64,000 nucleotides of DNA from Parvimonas micra. GTDB lineage: Bacteria; Bacillota; Clostridia; Tissierellales; Peptoniphilaceae. Below the pieces are notes generated by a model, which saw only the letters and a list, made by a program, of their open reading frames with translations, was not told where the DNA came from and ran no database searches. The number at the start of each line of letters is the position of its first letter. The stretch's first letter is position 1. Location of the stretch: the NCBI RefSeq assembly GCF_037482165.1, contig NZ_CP148048.1:186001-250000 (forward strand), in the 5' to 3' direction. Both the position numbers and the translations under genes were made by a program. This document shows positions 24,767 to 32,871 of this stretch, in pieces.

Positions 24767-25713
24767 TGAAAATTTTAGGTTTTGGGAAAGCTGTTCCTAG
24801 AAAAATTGTTACAAATGATGATCTTTCAAAATTTGTAGAAACAAGTGATGAGTGGATTTTTCAGAGAACAGGAATAAGAGAACGTAGAATTTCTGATGAA
24901 AACACAAGTGAATTGGCATATAGATCAGCTGTTGATGCGATAAAAAATTCAAATATTGATAAAAATGAAATCGACCTAATTGTTTGCGCAACAATGACTC
25001 CTGATAATTTTACTCCATCAGTAGCATGTATGGTACAAGAAAAGTTAGGACTTGGGGATAATGTTACTGCATTTGATGTAAATGCTGCATGTACAGGTTT
25101 TGTATATGCCTTAAAAATTGTAGCTTCTATGCTTAATACATATCATAAAAAAGCATTAATAATAGGCTGTGAAACACTTAGTAAAATAATAAATTTTGAA
25201 GATAGAAATACATGTGTTTTGTTTGGAGATGGAGCCGGAGCAATTGTTGTAGAAAAAGACGAGAAAAATGAGGAATTTTACACTTGTAGTTTAGGAAATG
25301 ACAAAGATCTCATTGCTGAAAATGTAGAAATGAATTTTGAAATGAAAAACAAAGTTCTTAAATCTGGCTTTTTAAAGATGGATGGTAAAGAAGTATTTAA
25401 ATTTGCTATAAATGTTGTAGAAAAATCTATAAATAAAATTTTAGATATGAATAATTTAAGAATTGAAGATATTAATTTGATTATTCCACATCAAGCAAAT
25501 CAGAGAATAATAAATAATGTTGCTAAAAAATTTAATATAAGTAATGATAAGTTTTTTGTTAATTTAGAAAAATACGGCAATACAAGTGCTGCAAGTATCC
25601 CAATGGCTCTTTGTGAAGCCTTTGAATCAAAAAAAATTACAAAAGGAGATAAAGTAATTTTAGTTGGCTTTGGTGGAGGATTGACTTGGGGTTCTACAAT
25701 TATTGAAATATAG
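24766..25713 (+). CDS. fabH: 3-oxoacyl-ACP synthase III
   Basis: A 315-residue KAS III. The Cys-His-Asn triad is complete: Cys109 in AACTGF, His242 in IPHQAN, and Asn272 in YGNTSAAS. The N terminus holds the common FVETSDEWIFQRTGIRERR stretch. It condenses an acyl-CoA primer with malonyl-ACP to start chain synthesis. It shares a base with the accA stop codon, so translation is coupled. Primer preference (straight or branched) is not readable here. Confidence 0.96.
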   Translation: MKILGFGKAVPRKIVTNDDLSKFVETSDEWIFQRTGIRERRISDENTSELAYRSAVDAIKNSNIDKNEIDLIVCATMTPDNFTPSVACMVQEKLGLGDNVTAFDVNAACTGFVYALKIVASMLNTYHKKALIIGCETLSKIINFEDRNTCVLFGDGAGAIVVEKDEKNEEFYTCSLGNDKDLIAENVEMNFEMKNKVLKSGFLKMDGKEVFKFAINVVEKSINKILDMNNLRIEDINLIIPHQANQRIINNVAKKFNISNDKFFVNLEKYGNTSAASIPMALCEAFESKKITKGDKVILVGFGGGLTWGSTIIEI

Positions 25714-25722
25714 GAGAATATA

Positions 25723-26667
25723 ATGATAAATGAAATATTAGGAATAAAATATCCGATTTTTCAAGGTGCGATGGCAAATATTTCAACTGCAGAGTTTGCA
25801 GCAGATGTTAGTAATTCAGGTGCTCTTGGGATTATCGGAACGGGTGCAATGGATGCCAAAATGGTAAGGGAATCTATAAAAAAATGTAAAGAACTTACGG
25901 TCAAACCTTTTGGGGTTAATGTAATGCTTATGAATCCTTATTGTGATGAAATAATTGAGGTTATTTTAGAAGAAAAAGTTGCAGTTGTTACAACAGGAGC
26001 TGGGAATCCTGGTGTTTATGTTGAAAAATTAAAAGCACAAGGAATAAAAGTTATTCCAGTTGTCCCAAGTGTTGCTCTTGCAAGGAGAATGGAAAGTGTC
26101 GGTGTTGATGCAGTTATAGTAGAGGGAACTGAATCTGGAGGGCATGTTGGAGAACTTTCAACTATGGCTCTTGTTCCACAGGTAGTAGATGCGATAAATA
26201 TTCCAGTAATTGCCGCAGGAGGAATTGCAGATGGTAGAGGTTTTAATGCTGCTATAAGTTTGGGAGCGATTGGTGTTCAAGTTGGAACTTGCTTATTAGT
26301 TGCTAAAGAATGTCCAATACATCAAAATTACAAAAATGCTGTAATTAAAGCAAAAGATATAGACACAGTTGTTACTGGTCGTACTATAAATACACCGGTT
26401 AGAATTTTAAAAAATGATATGAGTAGAAAATTTTTACAATTAGAAAAAGAAATTTCATCAAGGGAAGAATTAGAAAAACTGACTTTAGGTTCTTTAAAAA
26501 GAGCCGTGGTTGAAGGCGATGTTAAAAATGGTTCAGTTATGCTTGGTCAAATTTCAGGTATGATAAAAGAAGAAAAAACATTGAAAGAAATTTTTGAAAA
26601 TATTATGCAAGAAAGTAAAGTAGAATTTGAAAGATTAAAAAATTTAATAGGGGGAGATAATGCTTAA
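25723..26667 (+). CDS. fabK: FMN-dependent enoyl-ACP reductase II
   Basis: A 314-residue TIM-barrel flavoprotein. It opens with LGIKYPIFQGAMANISTAE and has the catalytic-region ESGGHVGE with His141, then VIAAGGIADGRG and GVQVGTCLL, the FMN phosphate site. It reduces trans-2-enoyl-ACP using NAD(P)H, the last step of each elongation round. No FabI or FabL is seen in this operon, so this is probably the main enoyl reductase. FabK enzymes are resistant to triclosan-type FabI inhibitors. The next gene, overlapping by eight bases, is a diverged relative. Confidence 0.93.
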   Translation: MINEILGIKYPIFQGAMANISTAEFAADVSNSGALGIIGTGAMDAKMVRESIKKCKELTVKPFGVNVMLMNPYCDEIIEVILEEKVAVVTTGAGNPGVYVEKLKAQGIKVIPVVPSVALARRMESVGVDAVIVEGTESGGHVGELSTMALVPQVVDAINIPVIAAGGIADGRGFNAAISLGAIGVQVGTCLLVAKECPIHQNYKNAVIKAKDIDTVVTGRTINTPVRILKNDMSRKFLQLEKEISSREELEKLTLGSLKRAVVEGDVKNGSVMLGQISGMIKEEKTLKEIFENIMQESKVEFERLKNLIGGDNA

Positions 26668-27739
26668 TTCTATTAAATTAAAAGATAAAATTTTAGAAGT
26701 ACCGATTATTCAAGGAGGTATGGGAGTTGGAATTTCCTTATCAAATTTAGTTGGTAATGTTATGAAAGAAAATTGTATGGGAGTTTTAAGTTTTGCCCAT
26801 CCAGGCTATAATCGTAGTACTTTTATAACAAAAACTTCTGAAGATAATTTTATTGCAATGAAAGAAGAGGTTGATAAGGCTAGAAAGATTTCTGAAGGAA
26901 AAGGACTACTTGGAGTTAATATAATGGTTGCTACTTCTCAATATGCACTTTATGTTAAAGAAGCCGTAAGACTCGGAGTTGACGCTATAATTTCAGGGGC
27001 AGGTCTTCCTCTTAATTTGCCTGAATTGACTAAAGGAAGTGATGTTCTTATTGCGCCTATAGTTTCAAGTGCAAAGGCTTTAAATCTTATCATTAGAAGA
27101 TGGGATCAACATCATAATAAAATTCCTGATTTTGTTGTTATTGAGGGAAGTGAAGCCGGAGGACATCTCGGATTTAAAAAAGATGATGTTTTAAATGATA
27201 GTTGTGAGAGCATAGATGAAATTTTGGAACAATGTTTGAAATTAGTTGTTGATTATGAAGAAAAATATAGTCAAAAAATTCCTATTTTTGTAGCTGGTGG
27301 AATTTTTACAGGAAAAGATATAGCAAAATATGTTAAACAAGGGGCAAGTGGAGTTCAAATCGGAACTAGATTTATTGCAACAGAAGAATGCGATGCTAAC
27401 GAAAAATACAAAGAGATGTTTGTAAAAGCTAAAAGAGAAGATATCATTATAGTTAAAAGTCCAGCAGGGTTTCCCGGAAGAGCTATAAGAAATAAATTTA
27501 CAGAAAGATTGGATAAAGAGGGAAGAATTCCAGTAAGATACTGTGTTGATTGTATTTTACCATGTAATCCTAAAAATACAGTTTATTGTATAACAGATGC
27601 TCTAATTAGAGCGGTCAAAGGTGATGTGGAAAACGGATTAATATTTTCAGGAACTAATGCTTATAGAATAGATAAGATAACAACTGTTAAAGAATTAATT
27701 TCGGAATTGGTTTCTGAAGCGAATAATGAATTGAGGTGA
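26660..27739 (+). CDS. FabK/nitronate monooxygenase-like flavoprotein
   Basis: A 359-residue protein of the 2-nitropropane dioxygenase-like TIM-barrel family. It shares with FabK the N-terminal PIIQGGMGVGIS, the SEAGGHLG segment (His169) and GVQIGTRFI at the FMN site, but it is longer. It carries a C-terminal cysteine cluster (RYCVDCILPCNPKNTVYC) absent from FabK, followed by DALIRAVKGDVENGLIFSG. It overlaps fabK and lies five bases before fabD, so it is firmly part of the operon. It could be a second enoyl reductase, an oxidase or isomerase acting on acyl-ACP, or a true nitronate monooxygenase; the context favours a lipid role. Confidence 0.8.
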   Translation: MLNSIKLKDKILEVPIIQGGMGVGISLSNLVGNVMKENCMGVLSFAHPGYNRSTFITKTSEDNFIAMKEEVDKARKISEGKGLLGVNIMVATSQYALYVKEAVRLGVDAIISGAGLPLNLPELTKGSDVLIAPIVSSAKALNLIIRRWDQHHNKIPDFVVIEGSEAGGHLGFKKDDVLNDSCESIDEILEQCLKLVVDYEEKYSQKIPIFVAGGIFTGKDIAKYVKQGASGVQIGTRFIATEECDANEKYKEMFVKAKREDIIIVKSPAGFPGRAIRNKFTERLDKEGRIPVRYCVDCILPCNPKNTVYCITDALIRAVKGDVENGLIFSGTNAYRIDKITTVKELISELVSEANNELR

Positions 27740-27743
27740 TTAT

Positions 27744-28640
27744 ATGAAGATAGCATTTTTATTTGCTGGTCAAGGGGCTCAATATGTAGGAATGGGACAA
27801 GAATTGTCAAATAGTTCGGCATTTAAAGGAGTATTTGAATATCTACCTTCAAATCTACAAAAGATTTGTTTTGAAGGTCCTGCAGAAGACTTAAATAATA
27901 CTTTAAATGCCCAACCTTGTATAGTAGCAGTTTCTTTAGGAATAGCAAAAGTTTTAAAAAGTAAAGGTGTTGACTGTGAATATGCAGCGGGCTTAAGTTT
28001 AGGAGAATATACAGCTTTAGCCTATAGTGAAGCAATTTCCGTTAAAGATGTTTTAGAGCTTGTAAAGAAACGTAGTGAGATTATGTCTAATGCTGTGCCT
28101 AAAAATACAGGAATGGCTGCAATATTTAATTGTGAGGCAGAAATAATTGAAAATGTAATAAAAGATATAGAAAATTTAGAAATTGCAAATTACAATAGTC
28201 CTAAACAAATAGTAATTACTGGCAGTATGAATAGTATTGACGAAGCCATTTTGAAATTAAAGGATTTGGGATATAAGTCAAAAAAATTAAATGTAAGTGG
28301 TGCTTTTCATTCAAGTTATCTAAAAAATGCAAGTGAAGAATTATTTTCCATATTAAAAGATGTTGAATTTAAAGAACCTAATAAAAAAATAGTTTTTAAT
28401 ACAGTTGGAAAGATAAGCGATGAGGATGTTAAAATCCTTTTGAAAAATCAAATAAAATCTAGTGTAAAATTCATGCAAAGCATTGAATTTATGATTGAAA
28501 ATGGAGTAGATACTTTTATTGAAATAGGCCCTGGAAAAGTTTTAAGCGGATTGGTAAAACAAATTAATTCAGAAGTAAATATTTATCCAGTAGAAAGTCT
28601 TGAATCCATTGGAAAGGTGGTTGATTTATTAAATGAATAA
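27744..28640 (+). CDS. fabD: Malonyl-CoA:ACP transacylase
   Basis: A 298-residue acyltransferase. It starts with the family motif FLFAGQGAQYVGMGQ and has the nucleophile elbow GLSLGEY with Ser85; a His follows in SGAFHSSYL, completing the dyad. IEIGPGKVLSGL near the end is also typical. It moves malonyl from CoA to ACP. The start follows GAGGTGA. The stop overlaps the fabG start by eight bases. Confidence 0.96.
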   Translation: MKIAFLFAGQGAQYVGMGQELSNSSAFKGVFEYLPSNLQKICFEGPAEDLNNTLNAQPCIVAVSLGIAKVLKSKGVDCEYAAGLSLGEYTALAYSEAISVKDVLELVKKRSEIMSNAVPKNTGMAAIFNCEAEIIENVIKDIENLEIANYNSPKQIVITGSMNSIDEAILKLKDLGYKSKKLNVSGAFHSSYLKNASEELFSILKDVEFKEPNKKIVFNTVGKISDEDVKILLKNQIKSSVKFMQSIEFMIENGVDTFIEIGPGKVLSGLVKQINSEVNIYPVESLESIGKVVDLLNE

Positions 28641-29367
28641 AGTTGCATTGATTACAGGGGGAAGTGGAGGAATAGGCAGAGCTATTTCAATTAAACTTGC
28701 CCAAGAGGGATATGATGTAGTTATAAACTACAATTCCGACTATGAAAAAGCAGTAGAAGTAAAAAAGATTTGTGAAGAATATAATGTTAAAGTTATGTTA
28801 TATAAATGTAATATTTCAAAATTTGAAGAAGTTGAAATTATGTTTAAAGAAGTTGTAAAAGAAATGGGAAGAGTTGATGTTTTAGTCAATAATTCAGGAA
28901 TTACAAGAGATACATTGATTTTAAGAATGAGTGAAGAAGATTTTGACAAAGTAATAGATGTAAATTTAAAGGGCTGTTTTAATTGTATAAAAAATGTTTC
29001 AAGAATTATGATGAAACAAAAATCTGGTGTTATTGTAAATATTTCAAGTGTAGTTGGACTTTCCGGAAATATCGGACAGGTTAATTATGCTGCAAGTAAA
29101 GCAGGAATTTTAGGAATTACAAAATCTGTTGCAAGAGAATTGGTTTCTTTAAATGTAAGATGTAATGCAATAGCTCCAGGTTTTATAGAAACAGAAATGA
29201 CAGATAAACTTTCCGAAAATGTAAAAGAAGGAATATTAAAATCAATTCCTATGAATAAGATGGGAAGCCCTGATGACGTTGCAAATTTAGTTAAATTTTT
29301 AGTTAGTGATGAATCAAAATATATAACTGGTCAAGTAATCAATGTTGACGGTGGAATGATAATGTAG
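28633..29367 (+). CDS. fabG: 3-oxoacyl-ACP reductase
   Basis: A 244-residue short-chain dehydrogenase. The NADPH-binding GGSGGIGRAI loop is at about 9-18. NNSG precedes the active-site Ser in NISSVVG, and YAASKAG supplies Tyr and Lys. The C terminus YITGQVINVDGGM is typical for FabG. It reduces 3-oxoacyl-ACP to the 3-hydroxy form. It sits between fabD and fabF with an overlap upstream and seven bases downstream. Confidence 0.96.
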   Translation: MNKVALITGGSGGIGRAISIKLAQEGYDVVINYNSDYEKAVEVKKICEEYNVKVMLYKCNISKFEEVEIMFKEVVKEMGRVDVLVNNSGITRDTLILRMSEEDFDKVIDVNLKGCFNCIKNVSRIMMKQKSGVIVNISSVVGLSGNIGQVNYAASKAGILGITKSVARELVSLNVRCNAIAPGFIETEMTDKLSENVKEGILKSIPMNKMGSPDDVANLVKFLVSDESKYITGQVINVDGGMIM

Positions 29368-29374
29368 GTGTGAT

Positions 29375-30607
29375 ATGAAAAGAAGAGTTGTTATAAGTGG
29401 ATTGGGAGTTGTTTCTCCAATTGGAAATGATAAGGAAGAACTTTGGAATTCCATAGAAAATGGAAAGTGTGGAATTGATGAGATTACTTTTTTTGATACG
29501 AGCGAACACAAGGTAAAACTTGCAGCAGAAGTTAAAGATTTAGATTTTGAAAAGTATTATAATAAACGTGATTTAAAATTTAATGATCGTTTTGTAAAAT
29601 TTGCAAGAATTGCTACTAAACAGGCTTATGAAGATTCAAATCTTCAAGATTTTGATAGAGACAGAATGGGAGTAATTTTAGCAAGTGGAATAGGTGGAAT
29701 AGAAACTATTTCAAATTGTGAAAATGTATTGAAAGAAAAAGGGCCAAGTAGAGTATCACCATATTTTATTCCTATGGCGTTGATTAATATTGCAGCAGGA
29801 ACAGTTGCGATAGATTTAGATGCGAGAGGATATTGTAGTAGTGTTGTTACGGCTTGTGCAGCTGCTACAAATGCAATAGGTGAGGGATTTTTGAAAATTA
29901 GAGATGGATATTTAGATATTGTTGTCGCCGGAGGAAGTGAAGCTTCAATTACTCCGCTTGCTGTAGCTGGATTTGCCAGTATGAGAGCTTTAAGTGAAAG
30001 TACAGATAAAAATAGAGCGAGTATTCCTTTTGATAAAGAAAGAAATGGGTTTGTAATGGGAGAAGGAAGTGCGGTATTAATTCTTGAAGAATTGGAACAT
30101 GCCTTAAAACGTAATGCAAAAATTTATGCTGAAGTTGTGGGATATGGAAATTCTTGTGATGCTAATCATATTACAGCCCCCTTAAGTGATGGTAGTGGAG
30201 CGGGAAAAGCGATGCTAAATGCGATTAATGATGCAGGGTTAGAGCCAAAAGATATTGAATATATCAATGCTCATGGAACGAGTACTCCTCTAAATGATAA
30301 GTCAGAAACTTTAGCAATAAAATACGCTTTTGGAGAAAAATATAAAGATGTGCTTGTTAGTTCGACAAAATCTGCAACAGGACATTTGCTTGGCGCAAGT
30401 GGAGCCGTTGAAGCATTAATTACAACTTTAGCATTAAAAAATTCTTACATTCCAGCAACATTGAATACAAATGAAATTGATGAAGAATGTGATTTGAATA
30501 TCGTAAAAAATAAAGGATTAGAAAAAAATATAAAATATGCAATGAGTAACTCTTTAGGTTTTGGTGGGCATAATGCCAGTTTAATCTTGAAAAAATGGGA
30601 GGACTAG
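29375..30607 (+). CDS. fabF: 3-oxoacyl-ACP synthase II
   Basis: A 410-residue condensing enzyme with the Cys-His-His triad: Cys161 in TACAAATNAIG, a His in NAHGTSTPLND and a His in SATGHLLGASG. It opens with KRRVVISGLGVVSPIGND. It elongates acyl-ACP with malonyl-ACP. No FabB-like second synthase is in the operon. The start follows a weak AGGTGTG site seven bases after fabG. Confidence 0.96.
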   Translation: MKRRVVISGLGVVSPIGNDKEELWNSIENGKCGIDEITFFDTSEHKVKLAAEVKDLDFEKYYNKRDLKFNDRFVKFARIATKQAYEDSNLQDFDRDRMGVILASGIGGIETISNCENVLKEKGPSRVSPYFIPMALINIAAGTVAIDLDARGYCSSVVTACAAATNAIGEGFLKIRDGYLDIVVAGGSEASITPLAVAGFASMRALSESTDKNRASIPFDKERNGFVMGEGSAVLILEELEHALKRNAKIYAEVVGYGNSCDANHITAPLSDGSGAGKAMLNAINDAGLEPKDIEYINAHGTSTPLNDKSETLAIKYAFGEKYKDVLVSSTKSATGHLLGASGAVEALITTLALKNSYIPATLNTNEIDEECDLNIVKNKGLEKNIKYAMSNSLGFGGHNASLILKKWED

Positions 30608-30608
30608 T

Positions 30609-31040
30609 ATGGTTTATAATTCAAATGAAATTCAAGAAATAATACCACATAGATATCCATTTTTGTTAGTTGATAGAATTGATTATATAAGTGAAGATAA
30701 AACTGAAATAATTGGGACAAAATGTGTAAGTGCAAATGAAATGCAATTTATGGGACATTTCCCGAATAAACATGTTATGCCGGGTGTTTTAATTGTCGAA
30801 GCTTTGGCTCAAACGGGCTGTGTTCTATTACTTAGCAAAGAAGAAAATAAAAATAAAATTGGATATTTTGCAGGAATTAATAAAATGAGATTTAAACAAA
30901 TGGTTCTACCGGGAGATGTACTGACTTTAAAGGTAAAACTTATGAATAATAAAGCGAATATTTATATTGCAGAAGTTTGTGCAACAGTTGAAAACAAGAT
31001 TGTTTGTAGTGGAGAAATAATCTGTTCGGTTGGAAATTAA
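30609..31040 (+). CDS. fabZ: 3-hydroxyacyl-ACP dehydratase
   Basis: A 143-residue hot-dog-fold enzyme. Active-site His50 lies in MGHFPNKHVMPGV and Glu64 in VEALAQTG, as in FabZ. The opening EIIPHRYPFLLVDRI pattern is the family N terminus. It dehydrates 3-hydroxyacyl-ACP. It starts one base after fabF and is the last gene of the operon. No FabA, FabM or FabN isomerase gene lies next to it, so the source of unsaturated chains is not visible in this window. Confidence 0.96.
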   Translation: MVYNSNEIQEIIPHRYPFLLVDRIDYISEDKTEIIGTKCVSANEMQFMGHFPNKHVMPGVLIVEALAQTGCVLLLSKEENKNKIGYFAGINKMRFKQMVLPGDVLTLKVKLMNNKANIYIAEVCATVENKIVCSGEIICSVGN

Positions 31041-31080
31041 AAAACTGATATAAGTATAAGTTATCTTATACTTATATCAG
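31040..31080 (-). terminator. Terminator between convergent fabZ and birA
   Basis: A perfect 16-bp stem CTGATATAAGTATAAG (31045-31060) with its complement at 31065-31080 and a 4-base loop. The T run lies on the minus-strand side, so it mainly ends birA transcripts; the last birA codons form half of the stem. On the + strand no T run follows, though the hairpin may still protect the fab mRNA end. Confidence 0.82.
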
Positions 31081-31831
31081 AACTGATTAATTTGATGATT
31101 TTTTCTTGTTCTTGGACAATTAGAGAGCCACTATCGTCAATATCTATTGCCTTTGCATAGAATTGTTTATCATTTTGAATTACTTTAATATCTTTTCCAA
31201 GAACATAGGAATTTTCTTTATAAAGGTCTATATAATTTGCTTTTTCTATAAAATATAAATCAAAAAAGTTTATTATTTCTGAAATTAAAGCATTTCTTGA
31301 AATTTTAAAATTTATATTATTTTCAATAGATGTTGCGATATTTTTTAAACTTGGAGGAAATTCAAATTCTTTTACATTTATTCCTATTCCAACAATCATA
31401 TTATCAATTATGTTGGTACTTAGGTTTATTTGACTTTCACAAAGAATTCCTCCAACTTTTAAATCATTTAAAATTATATCATTGACCCATTTTAGTTTTA
31501 CATCTAAATTGCAGATAGACTTTATTGCAGATAGAATGGCAACACTCGTTAAAATTGTGATTTTTAAAGATTCTTCGATTAAACAATTTGGATTAATTAA
31601 AATGGACATATATATTCCTACATCTTTATTTGACATAAATTGTCTATTATTTTTTCCATAACCATTAGTTTGTTCATTACTTATTACAATAGTACCATAG
31701 TTTTTTTCATTTATCTTTGATTTTAAATATTTGTTAGTTGAATCGATACTATCGAAAATTTCAATATTATGTTTATGCTTTAGATTGTTTTGAATTTCTT
31801 GTATATTTAAGTTATTTTTTAAAGTTTTCAT
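31061..31831 (-). CDS. birA: Biotin--[acetyl-CoA carboxylase] ligase, without DNA-binding domain
   Basis: A 256-residue class I-type biotin protein ligase. It has the substrate entry FDSIDSTNKYLKSK, the biotin-binding loop as GYGKNNRQF (usual GRGRxGR), LKWVNDIILND with the catalytic-site Lys, and GGILCES. The N-terminal winged helix of bifunctional BirA is missing; only about 20 residues precede the catalytic core, so it should not repress bioY itself. It biotinylates AccB. It is the only minus-strand gene in the window. A good promoter ends seven bases before the ATG, and no ribosome site is present, which suggests a leaderless message. Confidence 0.92.
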   Translation of the reverse strand: MKTLKNNLNIQEIQNNLKHKHNIEIFDSIDSTNKYLKSKINEKNYGTIVISNEQTNGYGKNNRQFMSNKDVGIYMSILINPNCLIEESLKITILTSVAILSAIKSICNLDVKLKWVNDIILNDLKVGGILCESQINLSTNIIDNMIVGIGINVKEFEFPPSLKNIATSIENNINFKISRNALISEIINFFDLYFIEKANYIDLYKENSYVLGKDIKVIQNDKQFYAKAIDIDDSGSLIVQEQEKIIKLISSDISIR

Positions 31832-31837
31832 ATGCTA

Positions 31838-31866
31838 ATTATATATAAATTTTATTAAAAATACAA
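31838..31866 (-). promoter_or_regulatory. Promoter of birA, giving a leaderless transcript
   Basis: On the minus strand: TTGTAT (31866-31861), 17 bases, TATAAT (31843-31838). The A of the birA ATG (31831) is the seventh base after the -10, where transcription normally begins. Confidence 0.6.
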
Positions 31867-31884
31867 CTATATTGATTTTCTATA

Positions 31885-31913
31885 TTGACTAAAGTAAAAT
31901 ACTATTATATACT
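31885..31913 (+). promoter_or_regulatory. Promoter of the MarR/FabT-like gene
   Basis: TTGACT (31885-31890), 17 bases, TATACT (31908-31913). The -35 lies in TTGACTAAAGTAAA, an imperfect inverted repeat that could serve autoregulation. Confidence 0.6.
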
Positions 31914-31938
31914 TTTAATATAAATTGGGAGGTTAAGA

Positions 31939-32484
31939 ATGGCTGAATGTAAAACTAGACAGACATTAAATGAATTATTGGTTGATTTATTTAATTTTAT
32001 ACTGTATATACAAGAAAAATATATGAAAGAAAAAGGTGTGCCTTTGACAATGTATGAAGTTCATTTACTTGAAAATGTTTCAAAAATTGAAAATAATACA
32101 ATAGGTAATATTGCTGATGCTATGTTAGTTACAAAGGGAACTCTTTCAGTTAATGCTAGTAGACTTATAAAAAAGGGATATCTAACAAAATATGTAGATA
32201 AGGATGATAGAAGAGTTGTTAGAGTTGAAATAACTGATAAGGCTAGAGATATTTTAAAAATTCATGATGAATTCCACGAAAATTTAATAGATAGAGCATT
32301 AGAGGACTTAAATTTATCAGATAATGAAGTTTTAAATAAAAGTTTTGAATCTATTTTGAATTATTTTAAAACGGAATATAAAAAAATGACTCAAAAAACT
32401 GATGAATCTAAAGTTAATAAACAAAAATTTAAAAAGATTAAGAAAATAAATATGACTAAAAAGAAGTTAAAATATTCTGATTAG
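31939..32484 (+). CDS. MarR-family regulator, probable FabT-type fatty acid repressor
   Basis: A 181-residue winged-helix protein. Residues 1-145 are a MarR domain: helix-turn-helix around NTIGNIADAMLVTKGTLSVN, then the wing KYVDKDDRRVVRVEIT, followed by the dimerising C-terminal helices. The last 35 residues are a lysine-rich tail (KKIKKINMTKKKLKYSD) not typical of FabT. The start follows GGAGG. It lies beside the fab cluster, and FabT-like boxes precede acpP. FabT in streptococci represses fab genes with acyl-ACP as co-repressor; that role here is inferred. Confidence 0.85.
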   Translation: MAECKTRQTLNELLVDLFNFILYIQEKYMKEKGVPLTMYEVHLLENVSKIENNTIGNIADAMLVTKGTLSVNASRLIKKGYLTKYVDKDDRRVVRVEITDKARDILKIHDEFHENLIDRALEDLNLSDNEVLNKSFESILNYFKTEYKKMTQKTDESKVNKQKFKKIKKINMTKKKLKYSD

Positions 32485-32528
32485 GCTGTGAATATAGGGC
32501 TGATTTAAAGCGGCCTTTTTTTGTTTTT
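32483..32528 (+). terminator. Terminator after the MarR gene
   Basis: AGGCTG (32483-32488) can pair with CGGCCT (32511-32516, one G-U), followed by a T-rich run. Confidence 0.6.
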
Positions 32529-32549
32529 TTAATTAAAATATGTTAAAAT
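32521..32549 (+). promoter_or_regulatory. Promoter of gatCAB
   Basis: TTGTTT (32521-32526), 17 bases, TAAAAT (32544-32549) with TG two bases before it. The -35 lies in the T tail of the preceding terminator. Confidence 0.55.
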
Positions 32550-32586
32550 TATACTTGATAATTAATATTTTAGATAGGAGATTTTT

Positions 32587-32871
32587 ATGGTTAGTAAGGA
32601 AGAAGTAAAGAAAATTTATTATCTTGCAAACTTGAATGTAAAAGAAGAAGAACTCGATTCCATTGCTAAAAAGTTTGACGATGTTCTTGTTTTTGCCAAT
32701 GAAATTATGGAACTTGATACTTCAGATTGTGAAGCACTAGAAATTGTTGTTGAACATAACAGTCCTTTGAGAGAAGATGTTGTTGAAGAAAGTATTTCAA
32801 GGGAAGATGCACTTTTGAATGCAAGTGATAAAGAGTATGGATATTTTAGATTACAAAGGGTTGTGAAATAA
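32587..32871 (+). CDS. gatC: Asp/Glu-tRNA amidotransferase subunit C
   Basis: 94 residues, standard GatC length. The N terminus VSKEEVKKIYYLANLNVKEE and the C-terminal REDVVEESISREDALLNAS match the family, which wraps around GatA and stabilises the GatAB pair. Its stop codon shares a base with the gatA start. First gene of a run gatC-gatA-gatB-rdgB-yfcE with overlaps throughout. Confidence 0.94.
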   Translation: MVSKEEVKKIYYLANLNVKEEELDSIAKKFDDVLVFANEIMELDTSDCEALEIVVEHNSPLREDVVEESISREDALLNASDKEYGYFRLQRVVK

